Source: Auanema rhodensis (lineage: Eukaryota > Nematoda > Chromadorea > Rhabditida > Rhabditidae). Taken from it: 64,000 bases of DNA. The position numbers and the translations under genes were made by a program. Below are positions 24,801 to 39,253 of the stretch, piece by piece (position 1 is the first letter of the stretch; every line of letters starts with the position of its first letter). The stretch is from positions 790,675 through 854,674 of the forward strand of contig CAXKVF010000075.1 in the NCBI GenBank assembly GCA_964057225.1, written 5' to 3'. Below the pieces are notes generated by a model. That model saw only the letters and a list, made by a program, of their open reading frames with translations, ran no database searches and was not told where the DNA came from.

Positions 24801-25220
24801 CTTCATGGTAACCATGACTTTGAAATTTACGTGAACTTTAATTTATGCTAATTAAATGTACACGTGATGTGCACTTGGTATGTAACTCGCTTCACGTGAA
24901 AGATAAAGAGATGCGGTTTTCAAAATTAGATTCCCCATGTCCATATTAGTCTAAAAACAAATTTTTATTGATATTGGTTCATGGTAACCATGACTTTGAA
25001 ATTTACGTGAACTTTAATTTATGCTAATTAAATGTACACGTGATGTGCACTTGGTATGTAACTCGCTTCACGTGAAAGATAAAGAGATGCGGTTTTCAAA
25101 ATTAGATTCCCCATGTCCATATTAGTCTAAAAACAAATTTTTATTGATATTGGTTCATGGTAACCATGACTTTGAAATTTACGTGAACTTTAATTTATGC
25201 TAATTAAATGTACACGTGAT
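21877..25220 (+). repeat. 9-monomer then 5-monomer duplication marked by GATGAAGAG
   Basis: Monomers with AGATGAAGAG start at 21877, 23461 and 24341, spaced 1584 and 880 bp. Each is followed by a monomer with AATTTTTTATTG and then one with TTAGGTTCCCC and GCTTC. The copies at 22229 and 23813 also share ATAAAAAGATG. The shorter third interval shows unequal exchange within the larger unit. Confidence 0.75.
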
Positions 25221-26628
25221 GTGCACTTGGTATGTAACTCGCTTCACGTGAAAGATAAAGAGATGCGGTTTTCAAAATTAGATTCCCCATGTCCATATTA
25301 GTCTAAAAACAAATTTTTATTGATATTGGTTCATGGTAACCATGACTTTGAAATTTACGTGAACTTTAATTTATGCTAATTAAATGTACACGTGATGTGC
25401 ACTTGGTATGTAACTCGCTTCACGTGAAAGATAAGGAGATGCGGTTTTCAAAATTAGGTTCCCCATGTCCATATTAGTCTAAAAACAAATTTTTATTGAT
25501 ATTGGTTCATGGTAACCATGACTTTGAAATTTACGTGAACTTTAATTTATGCTAATTAAATGTACACGTGATGTGCACTTGGTATGTAACTCGCTTCACG
25601 TGAAAGATAAAGAGATGCGGTTTTCAAAATTAGATTCCCCATGTCCATATTAGTCTAAAAACAAATTTTTATTGATATTGGTGCATGGTAACCATGACTT
25701 TGAAATTTACGTGAACTTTAATTTATGCTAATTAAATGTACACGTGATGTGCATTTGGTATGTAACTCGCTTCACGTGAAAGATAAAGAGATGCGGTTTT
25801 CAAAATTAGATTCCCCATGTCCATATTAGTCTAAAAACAAATTTTTATTGATATTGGTTCATGGTAACCATGACTTTGAAATTTACGTGAACTTTAATTT
25901 TTGCTAATTAAATGTACACGTGATGTGCACTTGGTATGTAACTCGCTTCACGTGAAAGATAAAGTGATGCGGTTTTCAAAATTAGATTCCCCATGTCCAT
26001 ATTAGTCTAAAAACAAATTTTTATTGATATTGGTGCATGGTAACCATGACTTTGAAATTTACGTGAACTTTAATTTATGCTAATTAAATGTACACGTGAT
26101 GTGCACTTGGTATGTAACTCGCTTCACGTGAAAGATAAAGAGATGCGGTTTTCAAAATTAGATTCCCCATGTCCATATTAGTCTAAAAACAAATTTTTAT
26201 TGATATTGGTGCATGGTAACCATGACTTTGAAATTTACGTGAACTTTAATTTATGCTAATTAAATGTACACGTGATGTGCACTTGGTATGTAACTCGCTT
26301 CACGTGAAAGATAAAGAGATGCGGTTTTCAAAATTAGATTCCCCATGTCCATATTAGTCTAAAAACAAATTTTTATTGATATTGGTGCATGGTAACCATG
26401 ACTTTGAAATTTACGTGAACTTTAATTTATGCTAATTAAATGTACACGTGATGTGCACTTGGTATGTAACTCGCTTCACGTGAAAGATAAAGAGATGCGG
26501 TTTTCAAAATTAGATTCCCCATGTCCATATTAGTCTAAAAACAAATTTTTATTGATATTGGTTCATGGTAACCATGACTTTGAAATTTACGTGAACTTTA
26601 ATTTATGCTAATTAAATGTACACGTGAT

Positions 26629-26732
26629 GTGCACTTGGTATGTAACTTGCTCCACGTGAAAGATAAAGAGATGCGGTTTTCAAAATTAGATTCCCCATGT
26701 CCATATTTATGCTAATTAAATGTACACGTGAT
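26629..26732 (+). repeat. Truncated satellite monomer, 104 bp (copy 1)
   Basis: The distance between GTGCAC starts is 104 instead of 176. Unit positions 80-151 are missing, joining CCATATT directly to TATGCTAATT. Three bases (ATT) are shared at the two ends of the deletion, suggesting a microhomology-mediated event. The next monomer has ATGGCTTTG instead of ATGACTTTG, and the one after lacks a G in GCACTTGTATG, making a three-part marker. Confidence 0.9.
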
Positions 26733-27963
26733 GTGCACTTGGTATGTAACTCGCTTCACGTGAAAGATAAAGAGATGCGGTTTTCAAAATTAGATTCCCC
26801 ATGTCCATATTAGTCTAAAGACAAATTTTTATTGATATTGGTGCATGGTAACCATGGCTTTGAAATTTACGTGAACTTTAATTTATGCTAATTAAATGTA
26901 CACGTGATGTGCACTTGTATGTAACTCGCTTCACGTGAAAGATAAAGAGATGCGGTTTTCAAAATTAGATTCCCCATGTCCATATTAGTCTAAAAACAAA
27001 TTTTTATTGATATTGGTGCATGGTAACCATGACTTTGAAATTTACGTGAACTTTAATTTATGCTAATTAAATGTACACGTGATGTGCACTTGGTATGTAA
27101 CTCGCTTCACGTGAAAGATAAAGAGATACGGTTTTCAAAATTAGATTCCCCATCTCCATATTAGTCTAAAAACAAATTTTTATTGATATTGGTTCATGGT
27201 AACCATGACTTTGAAATTTACGTGAACTTTAATTTTTGCTAATTAAATGTACACGTGATGTGCACTTGGTATGTAACTCGCTTCACGTGAAAGATAAAGT
27301 GATGCGGTTTTCAAAATTAGATTCCCCATGTCCATATTAGTCTAAAAACAAATTTTTATTGATATTGGTGCATGGTAACCATGACTTTGAAATTTACGTG
27401 AACTTTAATTTATGCTAATTAAATGTACACGTGATGTGCACTTGGTATGTAACTCGCTTCACGTGAAAGATAAAGTGATGCGGTTTTCAAAATTAGATTC
27501 CCCATGTCCATATTAGTCTAAAAACAAATTTTTATTGATATTGGTGCATGGTAACCATGACTTTGAAATTTACGTGAACTTTAATTTATGCTAATTAAAT
27601 GTACACGTGATGTGCACTTGGTATGTAACTCGCTTCACGTGAAAGATAAAGAGATGCGGTTTTCAAAATTAGATTCCCCATGTCCATATTAGTCTAAAAA
27701 CAAATTTTCATTGATATTGGTGCATGGTAACCATGACTTTGAAATTTACGTGAACTTTAATTTATGCTAATTAAATGTACACGTGATGTGCACTTGGTAT
27801 GTAACTCGCTTCACGTGAAAGATAAAGAGATGCGGTTTTCAAAATTAGATTCCCCATGTCCATATTAGTCTAAAAACAAATTTTTATTGATATTGGTTCA
27901 TGGTAACCATGACTTTGAAATTTACGTGAACTTTAATTTATGCTAATTAAATGTACACGTGAT

Positions 27964-28067
27964 GTGCACTTGGTATGTAACTCGCTTCACGTGAAAGATA
28001 AAGAGATGCGGTTTTCAAAATTAGATTCCCCATGTCCATATTTATGCTAATTAAATGTACACGTGAT
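27964..28067 (+). repeat. Truncated satellite monomer, 104 bp (copy 2)
   Basis: It has the same 72-bp deletion as at 26629, with the same two following markers (ATGGCTTTG at about 28190, GCACTTGTATG at about 28247). It lies 1335 bp after copy 1 (seven full monomers less one base, plus the 104-bp one), so the deletion arose once and was copied. Confidence 0.9.
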
Positions 28068-29650
28068 GTGCACTTGGTATGTAACTCGCTTCACGTGAAA
28101 GATAAAGAGATGCGGTTTTCAAAATTAGATTCCCCATGTCCATATTAGTCTAAAAACAAATTTTTATTGATATTGGTGCATGGTAACCATGGCTTTGAAA
28201 TTTACGTGAACTTTAATTTATGCTAATTAAATGTACACGTGATGTGCACTTGTATGTAACTCGCTTCACGTGAAAGATAAAGAGATGCGGTTTTCAAAAT
28301 TAGATTCCCCATGTCCATATTAGTCTTAAAACAAATTTTTATTGATATTGGTTCATGGTAACCATGACTTTGAAATTTACGTGAACTTTAATTTATGCTA
28401 ATTAAATGTACACGTGATGTGCACTTGGTATGTAACTAGCTTCACGTGAAAGATAAAGAGATGCGGTTTTCAAAATTAGATTCCCCATGTCCATATTAGT
28501 CTAAAAACAAATTTTTATTGATATTGGTGCATGGTAACCATGACTTTGAAATTTACGTGAACTTTAATTTATGCTAATTAAATGTACACGTGATGTGCAC
28601 TTGGTATGTAACTCGCTTCACGTGAAAGATAAAGAGATACGGTTTTCAAAATTAGATTCCCCATCTCCATATTAGTCTAAAAACAAATTTTTATTGATAT
28701 TGGTTCATGGTAACCATGACTTTGAAATTTACGTGAACTTTAATTTTTGCTAATTAAATGTACACGTGATGTGCACTTGGTATGTAACTCGCTTCACGTG
28801 AAAGATAAAGTGATGCGGTTTTCAAAATTAGATTCCCCATGTCCATATTAGTCTAAAAACAAATTTTTATTGATATTGGTGCATGGTAACCATGACTTTG
28901 AAATTTACGTGAACTTTAATTTATGCTAATTAAATGTACACGTGATGTGCACTTGGTATGTAACTCGCTTCATGTGAAAGATAAAGAGATGCGGTTTTCA
29001 CAATTAGGTTCCCCATGTCCATATTAGTCTAAAAACAAATTTTTATTGATATTGCTTCATGGTAACCATGACTTTGAAATTTACGTGAACTTTAATTTAT
29101 GCTAATTAAATGTACACGTGATGTGCACTTGGTATGTAACTCGCTTCACGTGAAAGATAAAGAGATGCGGTTTTCAAAATTAGATTCCCCATGTCCATAT
29201 TAGTCTAAAAACAAATTTTTATTGATATTGGTTCATGGTAACCATGACTTTGAAATTTACGTGAACTTTAATTTATGCTTATTAAATGTACACGTGATGT
29301 GCACTTGGTATGTAACTCGCTTCACGTGAAAGATAAAGAGATGCGGTTTTCAACATTAGATTCCCCATGTTCATATTAGTCTAAAAACAAATTTTTATTG
29401 ATATTGGTTCATGGTAACCATGACTTTGAAATTTACGTGAACTTTAATTTATGCTAATTAAATGTACACGTGATGTGCACTTGGTATGTAACTCGCTTCA
29501 CGTGAAAGATAAAGAGATGCGGTTTTCAAAATTAGATTCCCCATGTCCATATTAGTCTAAAAACAAATTTTTATTGATATTGGTTCATGGTAACCATGAC
29601 TTTGAAATTTACGTGAACTTTAATTTTTGCTAATTAAATGTACACGTGAT

Positions 29651-32600
29651 GTGCACTTGGTATGTAACTCGCTTCAAGTGAAAGATAAAGTGATGCGGTT
29701 TTCAAAATTAGATTCCCCATGTCCATATTAGTCTAAAAACAAATTTTTATTGATATTGCTTCATGGTAACCATGACTTTGAAATTTACGTGAACTTTAAT
29801 TTATGCTAATTAAATGTACACGTGATGTGCATTTGGTATGTAACTCGCTTCACGTGAAAGATAAAGAGATGCGGTTTTCAAAATTAGATTCCCCATGTCC
29901 ATATTAGTCTACAAACAAATTTTTATTGATATTGGTTCATGGTAACCATGACTTTGAAATTTACGTGAACTTTAATTTATGCTAATTAAATGTACACGTG
30001 ATGTGCACTTGGTATGTAACTCGCTTCACGTGAAAGATAAAGAGATGCGGTTTTCAAAATTAGATTCCCCATGTCCATATTAGTCTAAAAACAAATTTTT
30101 ATTGATATTGCTTCATGGTAACCATGACTTTGAAATTTACGTGAACTTTAATTTATGCTAATTAAATGTACACGTGATGTGCACTTGGTATGTAACTCGC
30201 TTCATGTGAAAGATAAAGAGATGCGGTTTTCACAATTAGGTTCCCCATGTCCATATTAGTCTAAAAACAAATTTTTATTGATATTGCTTCATGGTAACCA
30301 TGACTTTGAAATTTACGTGAACTTTAATTTATGCTAATTAAATGTACACGTGATGTGCACTTGGTATGTAACTCGCTTCACGTGAAAGATAAAGAGATGC
30401 GGTTTTCAAAATTAGATTCCCCATGTCCATATTAGTCTAAAAACAAATTTTTATTGATATTGGTTCATGGTAACCATGACTTTGAAATTTACGTGAACTT
30501 TAATTTATGCTAATTAAATGTACACGTGATGTGCACTTGGTATGTAACTCGCTTCACGTGAAAGATAAAGAGATGCGGTTTTCAAAATTAGATTCCCCAT
30601 GTCCATATTAGTCTAAAAACAAATTTTTATTGATATTGGTTCATGGTAACCATGACTTTGAAATTTACGTGAACTTTAATTTATGCTTATTAAATGTACA
30701 CGTGATGTGCACTTGGTATGTAACTCGCTTCACGTGAAAGATAAAGAGATGCGGTTTTCAAAATTAGATTCCCCATGTTCATATTAGTCTAAAAACAAAT
30801 TTTTATTGATATTGGTTCATGGTAACCATGACTTTGAAATTTACGTGAACTTTAATTTATGCTAATTAAATGTACACGTGATGTGCACTTGGTATGTAAC
30901 TCGCTTCACGTGAAAGATAAAGAGATGCGGTTTTCAAAATTAGATTCCCCATGTCCATATTAGTCTAAAAACAAATTTTTATTGATATTGGTTCATGGTA
31001 ACCATGACTTTGAAATTTACGTGAACTTTAATTTATGCTAATTAAATGTACACGTGATGTGCACTTGGTATGTAACTCGCTTCACGTGAAAGATAAGGAG
31101 ATGCGGTTTTCAAAATTAGGTTCCCCATGTCCATATTAGTCTAAAAACAAATTTTTATTGATATTGGTTCATGGTAACCATGACTTTGAAATTTACGTGA
31201 ACTTTAATTTATGCTAATTAAATGTACACGTGATGTGCACTTGGTATGTAACTCGCTTCACGTGAAAGATAAAGAGATGCGGTTTTCAAAATTAGATTCC
31301 CCATGTCCATATTAGTCTAAAAACAAATTTTTATTGATATTGGTGCATGGTAACCATGACTTTGAAATTTACGTGAACTTTAATTTATGCTAATTAAATG
31401 TACACGTGATGTGCATTTGGTATGTAACTCGCTTCACGTGAAAGATAAAGAGATGCGGTTTTCAAAATTAGATTCCCCATGTCCATATTAGTCTACAAAC
31501 AAATTTTTATTGATATTGGTTCATGGTAACCATGACTTTGAAATTTACGTGAACTTTAATTTTTGCTAATTAAATGTACACGTGATGTGCACTTGGTATG
31601 TAACTCGCTTCAAGTGAAAGATAAAGTGATGCGGTTTTCAAAATTAGATTCCCCATGTCCATATTAGTCTAAAAACAAATTTTTATTGATATTGCTTCAT
31701 GGTAACCATGACTTTGAAATTTACGTGAACTTTAATTTATGCTAATTAAATGTACACGTGATGTGCATTTGGTATGTAACTCGCTTCACGTGAAAGATAA
31801 AGAGATGCGGTTTTCAAAATTAGATTCCCCATGTCCATATTAGTCTACAAACAAATTTTTATTGATATTGGTTCATGGTAACCATGACTTTGAAATTTAC
31901 GTGAACTTTAATTTATGCTAATTAAATGTACACGTGATGTGCACTTGGTATGTAACTCGCTTCACGTGAAAGATAAAGAGATGCGGTTTTCAAAATTAGA
32001 TTCCCCATGTCCATATTAGTCTAAAAACAAATTTTTATTGATATTGCTTCATGGTAACCATGACTTTGAAATTTACGTGAACTTTAATTTATGCTAATTA
32101 AATGTACACGTGATGTGCACTTGGTATGTAACTCGCTTCATGTGAAAGATAAAGAGATGCGGTTTTCACAATTAGGTTCCCCATGTCCATATTAGTCTAA
32201 AAACAAATTTTTATTGATATTGCTTCATGGTAACCATGACTTTGAAATTTACGTGAACTTTAATTTATGCTAATTAAATGTACACGTGATGTGCACTTGG
32301 TATGTAACTCGCTTCACGTGAAAGATAAAGAGATGCGGTTTTCAAAATTAGATTCCCCATGTCCATATTAGTCTAAAAACAAATTTTTATTGATATTGGT
32401 TCATGGTAACCATGACTTTGAAATTTACGTGAACTTTAATTTATGCTTATTAAATGTACACGTGATGTGCACTTGGTATGTAACTCGCTTCACGTGAAAG
32501 ATAAAGAGATGCGGTTTTCAAAATTAGATTCCCCATGTCCATATTAGTCTAAAAACAAATTTTTATTGATATTGGTTCATGGTAACCATGACTTTGAAAT

Positions 32601-33346
32601 TTACGTGAACTTTAATTTATGCTAATTAAATGTACACGTGATGTGCACTTGGTATGTAACTCGCTTCACGTGAAAGATAAAGAGATGCGGTTTTCAAAAT
32701 TAGATTCCCCATGTCCATATTAGTCTAAAAACAAATTTTTATTGATATTGGTTCATGGTAACCATGACTTTGAAATTTACGTGAACTTTAATTTATGCTA
32801 ATTAAATGTACACGTGATGTGCACTTGGTATGTAACTCGCTTCACGTGAAAGATAAGGAGATGCGGTTTTCAAAATTAGGTTCCCCATGTCCATATTAGT
32901 CTAAAAACAAATTTTTATTGATATTGGTTCATGGTAACCATGACTTTGAAATTTACGTGAACTTTAATTTATGCTAATTAAATGTACACGTGATGTGCAC
33001 TTGGTATGTAACTCGCTTCACGTGAAAGATAAAGAGATGCGGTTTTCAAAATTAGATTCCCCATGTCCATATTAGTCTAAAAACAAATTTTTATTGATAT
33101 TGGTGCATGGTAACCATGACTTTGAAATTTACGTGAACTTTAATTTATGCTAATTAAATGTACACGTGATGTGCATTTGGTATGTAACTCGCTTCACGTG
33201 AAAGATAAAGAGATGCGGTTTTCAAAATTAGATTCCCCATGTCCATATTAGTCTACAAACAAATTTTTATTGATATTGGTTCATGGTAACCATGACTTTG
33301 AAATTTACGTGAACTTTAATTTTTGCTAATTAAATGTACACGTGAT
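29651..33346 (+). repeat. 11-monomer block and a 10-monomer copy
   Basis: 29651-31586 (11 monomers) is followed by 31587-33346 (10 monomers). Shared markers in order: TTCAAGTG with AAAGTGATG, GCATTTGG with CTACAAAC, TTCATGTG with TTCACAATTAGG (30203 and 32139), GCTTATTAAATG, GATAAGGAG (31096 and 32856), and a second GCATTTGG/CTACAAAC monomer with TTTTTGCTAATT. The second copy has lost one monomer of the GGTTC type. Confidence 0.8.
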
Positions 33347-33874
33347 GTGCACTTGGTATGTAACTCGCTTCACGTGAAAGATAAAGTGATGCGGTTTTCA
33401 AAATTAGATTCCCCATGTCCATATTAGTCTAAAAACAAATTTTTATTGATATTGGTGCATGGTAACCATGACTTTGAAATTTACGTGAACTTTAATTTAT
33501 GCTAATTAAATGTACACGTGATGTGCACTTGGTATGTAACTCGCTTCACGTGAAAGATAAAGAGATGCGGTTTTCAAAATTAGATTCCCCATTTCCATAT
33601 TAGTCTAAAAACAAATTTTTATTGATATTGGTGCATGGTAACCATGACTTTGAAATTTACGTGAACTTTAATTTATGCTAATTAAATGTACACGTGATGT
33701 GCACTTGGTATGTAACTCGCTTCACGTGAAAGATAAAGAGATGCGGTTTTCAAAATTAGATTCCCCATGTCCATATTAGTCTAAAAACAAATTTTTATTG
33801 ATATTGGTTCATGGTAACCATGACTTTGAAATTTACGTGAACTTTAATTTATGCTAATTAAATGTACACGTGAT

Positions 33875-33978
33875 GTGCACTTGGTATGTAACTCGCTTCA
33901 CGTGAAAGATAAAGAGATGCGGTTTTCAAAATTAGATTCCCCATGTCCATATTTATGCTAATTAAATGTACACGTGAT
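33875..33978 (+). repeat. Truncated satellite monomer, 104 bp (copy 3)
   Basis: The same 72-bp deletion with the same following markers (ATGGCTTTG near 34101, GCACTTGTATG near 34158), 5911 bp after copy 2. It shows that the 26.6-28 kb block was copied across the 11-monomer block lying between. Confidence 0.9.
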
Positions 33979-34782
33979 GTGCACTTGGTATGTAACTCGC
34001 TTCACGTGAAAGATAAAGAGATGCGGTTTTCAAAATTAGATTCCCCATGTCCATATTAGTCTAAAAACAAATTTTTATTGATATTGGTGCATGGTAACCA
34101 TGGCTTTGAAATTTACGTGAACTTTAATTTATGCTAATTAAATGTACACGTGATGTGCACTTGTATGTAACTCGCTTCACGTGAAAGATAAAGAGATGCG
34201 GTTTTCAAAATTAGATTCCCCATGTCCATATTAGTCTAAAAACAAATTTTTATTGATATTGCTTCATGGTAACCATGACTTTGAAATTTACGTGAACTTT
34301 AATTTATGCTAATTAAATGTACACGTGATGTGCACTTGGTATGTAACTCGCTTCACGTGAAAGATAAAGAGATGCGGTTTTCAAAATTAGATTCCCCATG
34401 TCCATATTAGTCTAAAAACAAATTTTTATTGATATTGGTGCATGGTAACCATGGCTTTGAAATTTACGTGAACTTTAATTTATGCTAATTAAATGTACAC
34501 GTGATGTGCACTTGGTATGTAACTCGCTTCACGTGAAAGATAAAGAGATGCGGTTTTCAAAATTAGATTCCCCATGTCCATATTAGTCTAAAAACAAATT
34601 TTTATTGATATTGGTGCATGGTAACCATGACTTTGAAATTTACGTGAACTTTAATTTATGCTAATTAAATGTACACGTGATGTGCACTTGGTATGTAACT
34701 CGCTTCACGTGAAAGATAAAGAGATGCGGTTTTCAAAATTCGATTCCCCATGTCCATATTAGTCTAAAAACAAATTTTTATT

Positions 34783-34831
34783 TTTATGCTAATTTCAAAG
34801 TCATGGTTACCATGCAAAACAAATTTTTATT
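34783..34831 (+). repeat. 49-bp insertion with inverted satellite fragment (copy 1)
   Basis: This monomer is 225 bp long (34682-34906). The extra 49 bases contain TTTATGCTAAT, then a 25-base segment (34791-34815) that is the exact reverse complement of satellite sequence at 34841-34865, then a repeated stretch of unit positions about 86-101. The inverted arms are separated by 25 bases and could form a 25-bp hairpin. It is the only inverted satellite sequence I saw, apart from its copy at 41344. Confidence 0.9.
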
Positions 34832-37800
34832 GATATTGGTGCATGGTAACCATGACTTTGAAATTTACGTGAACTTTAATTTATGCTAATTAAATGTACA
34901 CGTGATGTGCACTTGGTATGTAACTCGCTTCACGTGAAAGATAAAGAGATGCGGTTTTCAAAATTAGATTCCCCATGTCCATATTAGTCTAAAAACAAAT
35001 TTTTATTGATATTGGTTCATGGTAACCATGACTTTGAAATTTACGTGAATTTTAATTTATGCTAATTAAATGTACACGTGATGTGCACTTGGTATGTAAC
35101 TCGCTTCACGTGAAAGATAAAGAGATGCGGTTTTCAAAATTAGATTCCCCATGTCCATATTAGTCTAAAAACAAATTTTTATTGATATTGGTTCATGGTA
35201 ACCATGACTTTGAAATTTACGTGAACTTTAATTTATGCTAATTAAATGTACACGTGATGTGCACTTGGTATGTAACTCGCTTCACGTGAAAGATAAAGAG
35301 ATGCGGTTTTCAAAATTAGATTCCCCATGTCCATATTAGTCTAAAAACAAATTTTTATTGATATTGCTTCATGGTAACCATGACTTTGAAATTTACGTGA
35401 ACTTTAATTTATGCTAATTAAATGTACACGTGATGTGCACTTGGTATGTAACTCGCTTCACGTGAAAGATAAAGAGATGCGGTTTTCAAAATTAGATTCC
35501 CCATGTCCATATTAGTCTAAAAACAAATTTTTATTGATATTGGTGCATGGTAACCATGACTTTGAAATTTACGTGAACTTTAATTTATGCTAATTAAATG
35601 TACACGTGATGTGCACTTGGTATGTAACTCGCTTCACGTGAAAGATAAAGAGATGCGGTTTTCAAAATTAGATTCCCCATGTCCATATTAGTCTAAAAAC
35701 AAATTTTTATTGATATTGGTGCATGGTAACCATGACTTTGAAATTTACGTGAACTTTAATTTATGCTAATTAAATGTACACGTGATGTGCACTTGGTATG
35801 TAACTCGCTTCACGTGAAAGATAAAGAGATGCGGTTTTCAAAATTAGATTCCCCATGTCCATATTAGTCTAAAAACAAATTTTTATTGATATTGGTGCAT
35901 GGTAACCATGACTTTGAAATTTACGTGAACTTTAATTTATGCTAATTAAATGTCCACGTGATGTGCACTTGGTATGTAACTCGCTTCACGTGAAAGATAA
36001 AGAGATGCGGTTTTCAAAATTAGATTCCCCATGTCCATATTAGTCTAAAAACAAATTTTTATTGATATTGCTTCATGGTAACCATGACTTTGAAATTTAC
36101 GTGAACTTTAATTTATGCTAATTAAATGTACACGTGATGTGCACTTGGTATGTAACTCGCTTCACGTGAAAGATAAAGAGATGCGGTTTTCAAAATTAGA
36201 TTCCCCATGTCCATATTAGTCTAAAAACAATTTTTTATTGATATTGGTTCATGGTAACCATGACTTTGAAATTTACGTGAACTTTAATTTATGCTAATTA
36301 AATGTACACGTGATGTGCACTTGGTATGTAACTCGCTTCACGTTAAAGATAAAGAGATGCGGTTTTCAAAATTAGATTCCCCATGTCCATATTAGTCTAA
36401 AAACAAATTTATATTGATATTGCTTCATGGTAACCATGACTTTGAAATTTACGTGAACTTTAATTTATGCTAATTAAATGTACACGTGATGTGCACTTGG
36501 TATGTAACTCGCTTCACGTGAAAGATAAAGAGATGCGGTTTTCAAAATTAGATTCCCCATGTCCATATTAGTCTAAAAACAATTTGTTATTGATATTGGT
36601 TCATGGTAACCATGACTTTGAAATTTACGTGAACTTTAATTTATGCTAATTAAATGTACACGTGATGTGCACTTGGTATGTAACTCGCTTCACGTGAAAG
36701 ATAAAGAGATGCGGTTTTCAAAATTAGATTCCCCATGTCCATATTAGTCTAAAAACAAATTTATATTGATATTGCTTCATGGTAACCATGACTTTGAAAT
36801 TTACGTGAACTTTAATTTATGCTAATTAAATGTACACGTGATGTGCACTTGGTATGTAACTCGCTTCACGTGAAAGATAAAGAGATGCGGTTTTCAAAAT
36901 TAGATTCCCCATGTCCATATTAGTCTAAAAACAAATTTTTATTGATATTGCTTCATGGTAACCATGACTTTGAAATTTACGTGAACTTTAATTTATGCTA
37001 ATTAAATGTACACGTGATGTGCACTTGGTATGTAACTCGCTTCACGTGAAAGATAAAGAGATGCGGTTTTCAAAATTAGATTCCCCATGTCCATATTAGT
37101 CTAAAAACAATTTTTTATTGATATTGGTTCATGGTAACCATGACTTTGAAATTTACGTGAACTTTAATTTATGCTAATTAAATGTACACGTGATGTGCAC
37201 TTGGTATGTAACTCGCTTCACGTGAAAGATAAAGAGATGCGGTTTTCAAAATTAGATTCCCCATGTCCATATTAGTCTAAAAACAATTTTTTATTGATAT
37301 TGGTTCATGGTAACCATGACTTTGAAATTTACGTGAACTTTAATTTATGCTAATTAAATGTACACTTGATGTGCACTTGGTATGTAACTCGCTTCACGTG
37401 AAAGATAAAGAGATGCGGTTTTCAAAATTAGGTTCCCCATGTCCATATTAGTCTAAAAACAAATTTTTATTGATATTGCTTCATGGTAACCATGACTTTG
37501 AAATTTACGTGAACTTTAATTTATGCTAATTAAATGTACACGTGATGTGCACTTGGTATGTAACTCGCTTCACGTGAAAGATAAAGAGATGCGGTTTTCA
37601 AAATTAGATTCCCCATGTCCATATTAGTCTAAAAACAAATTTTAATTGATATTGGTTCATGGTAACCATGACTTTGAAATTTACGTGAACTTTAATTTAT
37701 GCTAATTAAATGTACACGTGATGTGCACTTGGTATGTAACTCGCTTCACGTGAAAGATAAAGAGATGCGGTTTTCAAAATTAGGTTCCCCATGTCCATAT

Positions 37801-38020
37801 TAGTCTAAAAACAAATTTTTATTGATATTGGTTCATGGTAACCATGACTTTGAAATTTACGTGAACTTTAATTTATGCTAATTAAATGTACACGTGATGT
37901 GCACTTGGTATGTAACTCGCTTCACGTGAAAGATAAAGAGATGCGGTTTTCAAAATTAGATTCCCCATGTCCATATTAGTCTAAAAACAAATTTTTATTG
38001 ATATTGGTTCATGGTAACCA

Positions 38021-39253
38021 TCACTTTGAAATTTACGTGAACTTTAATTTATGCTAATTAAATGTACACGTGATGTGCACTTGGTATGTAACTCGCTTCA
38101 CGTGAAAGATAATGAGATGCGGTTTTCAAAATTAGATTCCCCATGTCCATATTAGTCTAAAAACAAATTTTTATTGATATTGGTGCATGGTAACCATGAC
38201 TTTGAAATTTACGTGAACTTTAATTTATGCTAATTAAATGTACACGTGATGTGCACTTGGTATGTAACTCGCTTCACGTGAAAGATGAAGAGATGCGGTT
38301 TTCAAAATTAGATTCCCCATGTCCATATTAGTCTAAAAACAAATTTTTATTGATATTGGTGCATGGTAACCATGACTTTGAAATTTACGTGAACTTTAAT
38401 TTATGCTAATTAAATGTACACGTGATGTGCACGTGGTATGTAACTCGCTTCACGTGAAAGATAAAGAGATGCGGTTTTCAAAATTAGATTCCCCATGTCC
38501 ATATTAGTCTAAAAACAAATTTTTATTGATATTGGTTCATGGTAACCATGACTTTGAAATTTACGTGAACTTTAATTTATGCTAATTAAATGTACACGTG
38601 ATGTGCACTTGGTATGTAACTCGCTTCACGTGAAAGATAATGAGATGCGGTTTTCAAAATTAGATTCCCCATGTCCATATTAGTCTAAAAACAAATTTTT
38701 ATTGATATTGGTGCATGGTAACCATGACTTTGAAATTTACGTGAACTTTAATTTATGCTAATTAAATGTACACGTGATGTGCACTTGGTATGTAACTCGC
38801 TTCACGTGAAAGATGAAGAGATGCGGTTTTCAAAATTAGATTCCCCATGTCCATATTAGTCTAAAAACAAATTTTTATTGATATTGGTGCCTGGTAACCA
38901 TGACTTTGAAATTTACGTGAACTTTAATTTATGCTAATTAAATGTACACGTGATGTGCACGTGGTATGTAACTCGCTTCACGTGAAAGATAAAGAGATGC
39001 GGTTTTCAAAATTAGGTTCCCCATGTCCATATTAGTCTAAAAACAAATTTTTATTGATATTGGTTCATGGTAACCATGACTTTGAAATTTACGTGAACTT
39101 TAATTTATGCTAATTAAATGTACACGTGATGTGCACTTGGTATGTAACTCGCTTCACGTGAAAGATAAAGAGATGCGGTTTTCAAAATTAGATTCCCCAT
39201 GTCCATATTAGTCTAAAAACAAATTTTTATTGATATTGGTTCATGGTAACCAT
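38021..39253 (+). repeat. 7-monomer repeat marked by CCATCACTTTG
   Basis: CCATCACTTTG occurs at 38021 and 39253, 1232 bp apart, each followed by a GATAATGAG monomer, a GATGAAGAG monomer and a GCACGTGG monomer. The GCACGTGG type creates an extra CACGTG and is amplified only in about 38.4-40.9 kb and near 46.0-46.6 kb. Confidence 0.7.
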
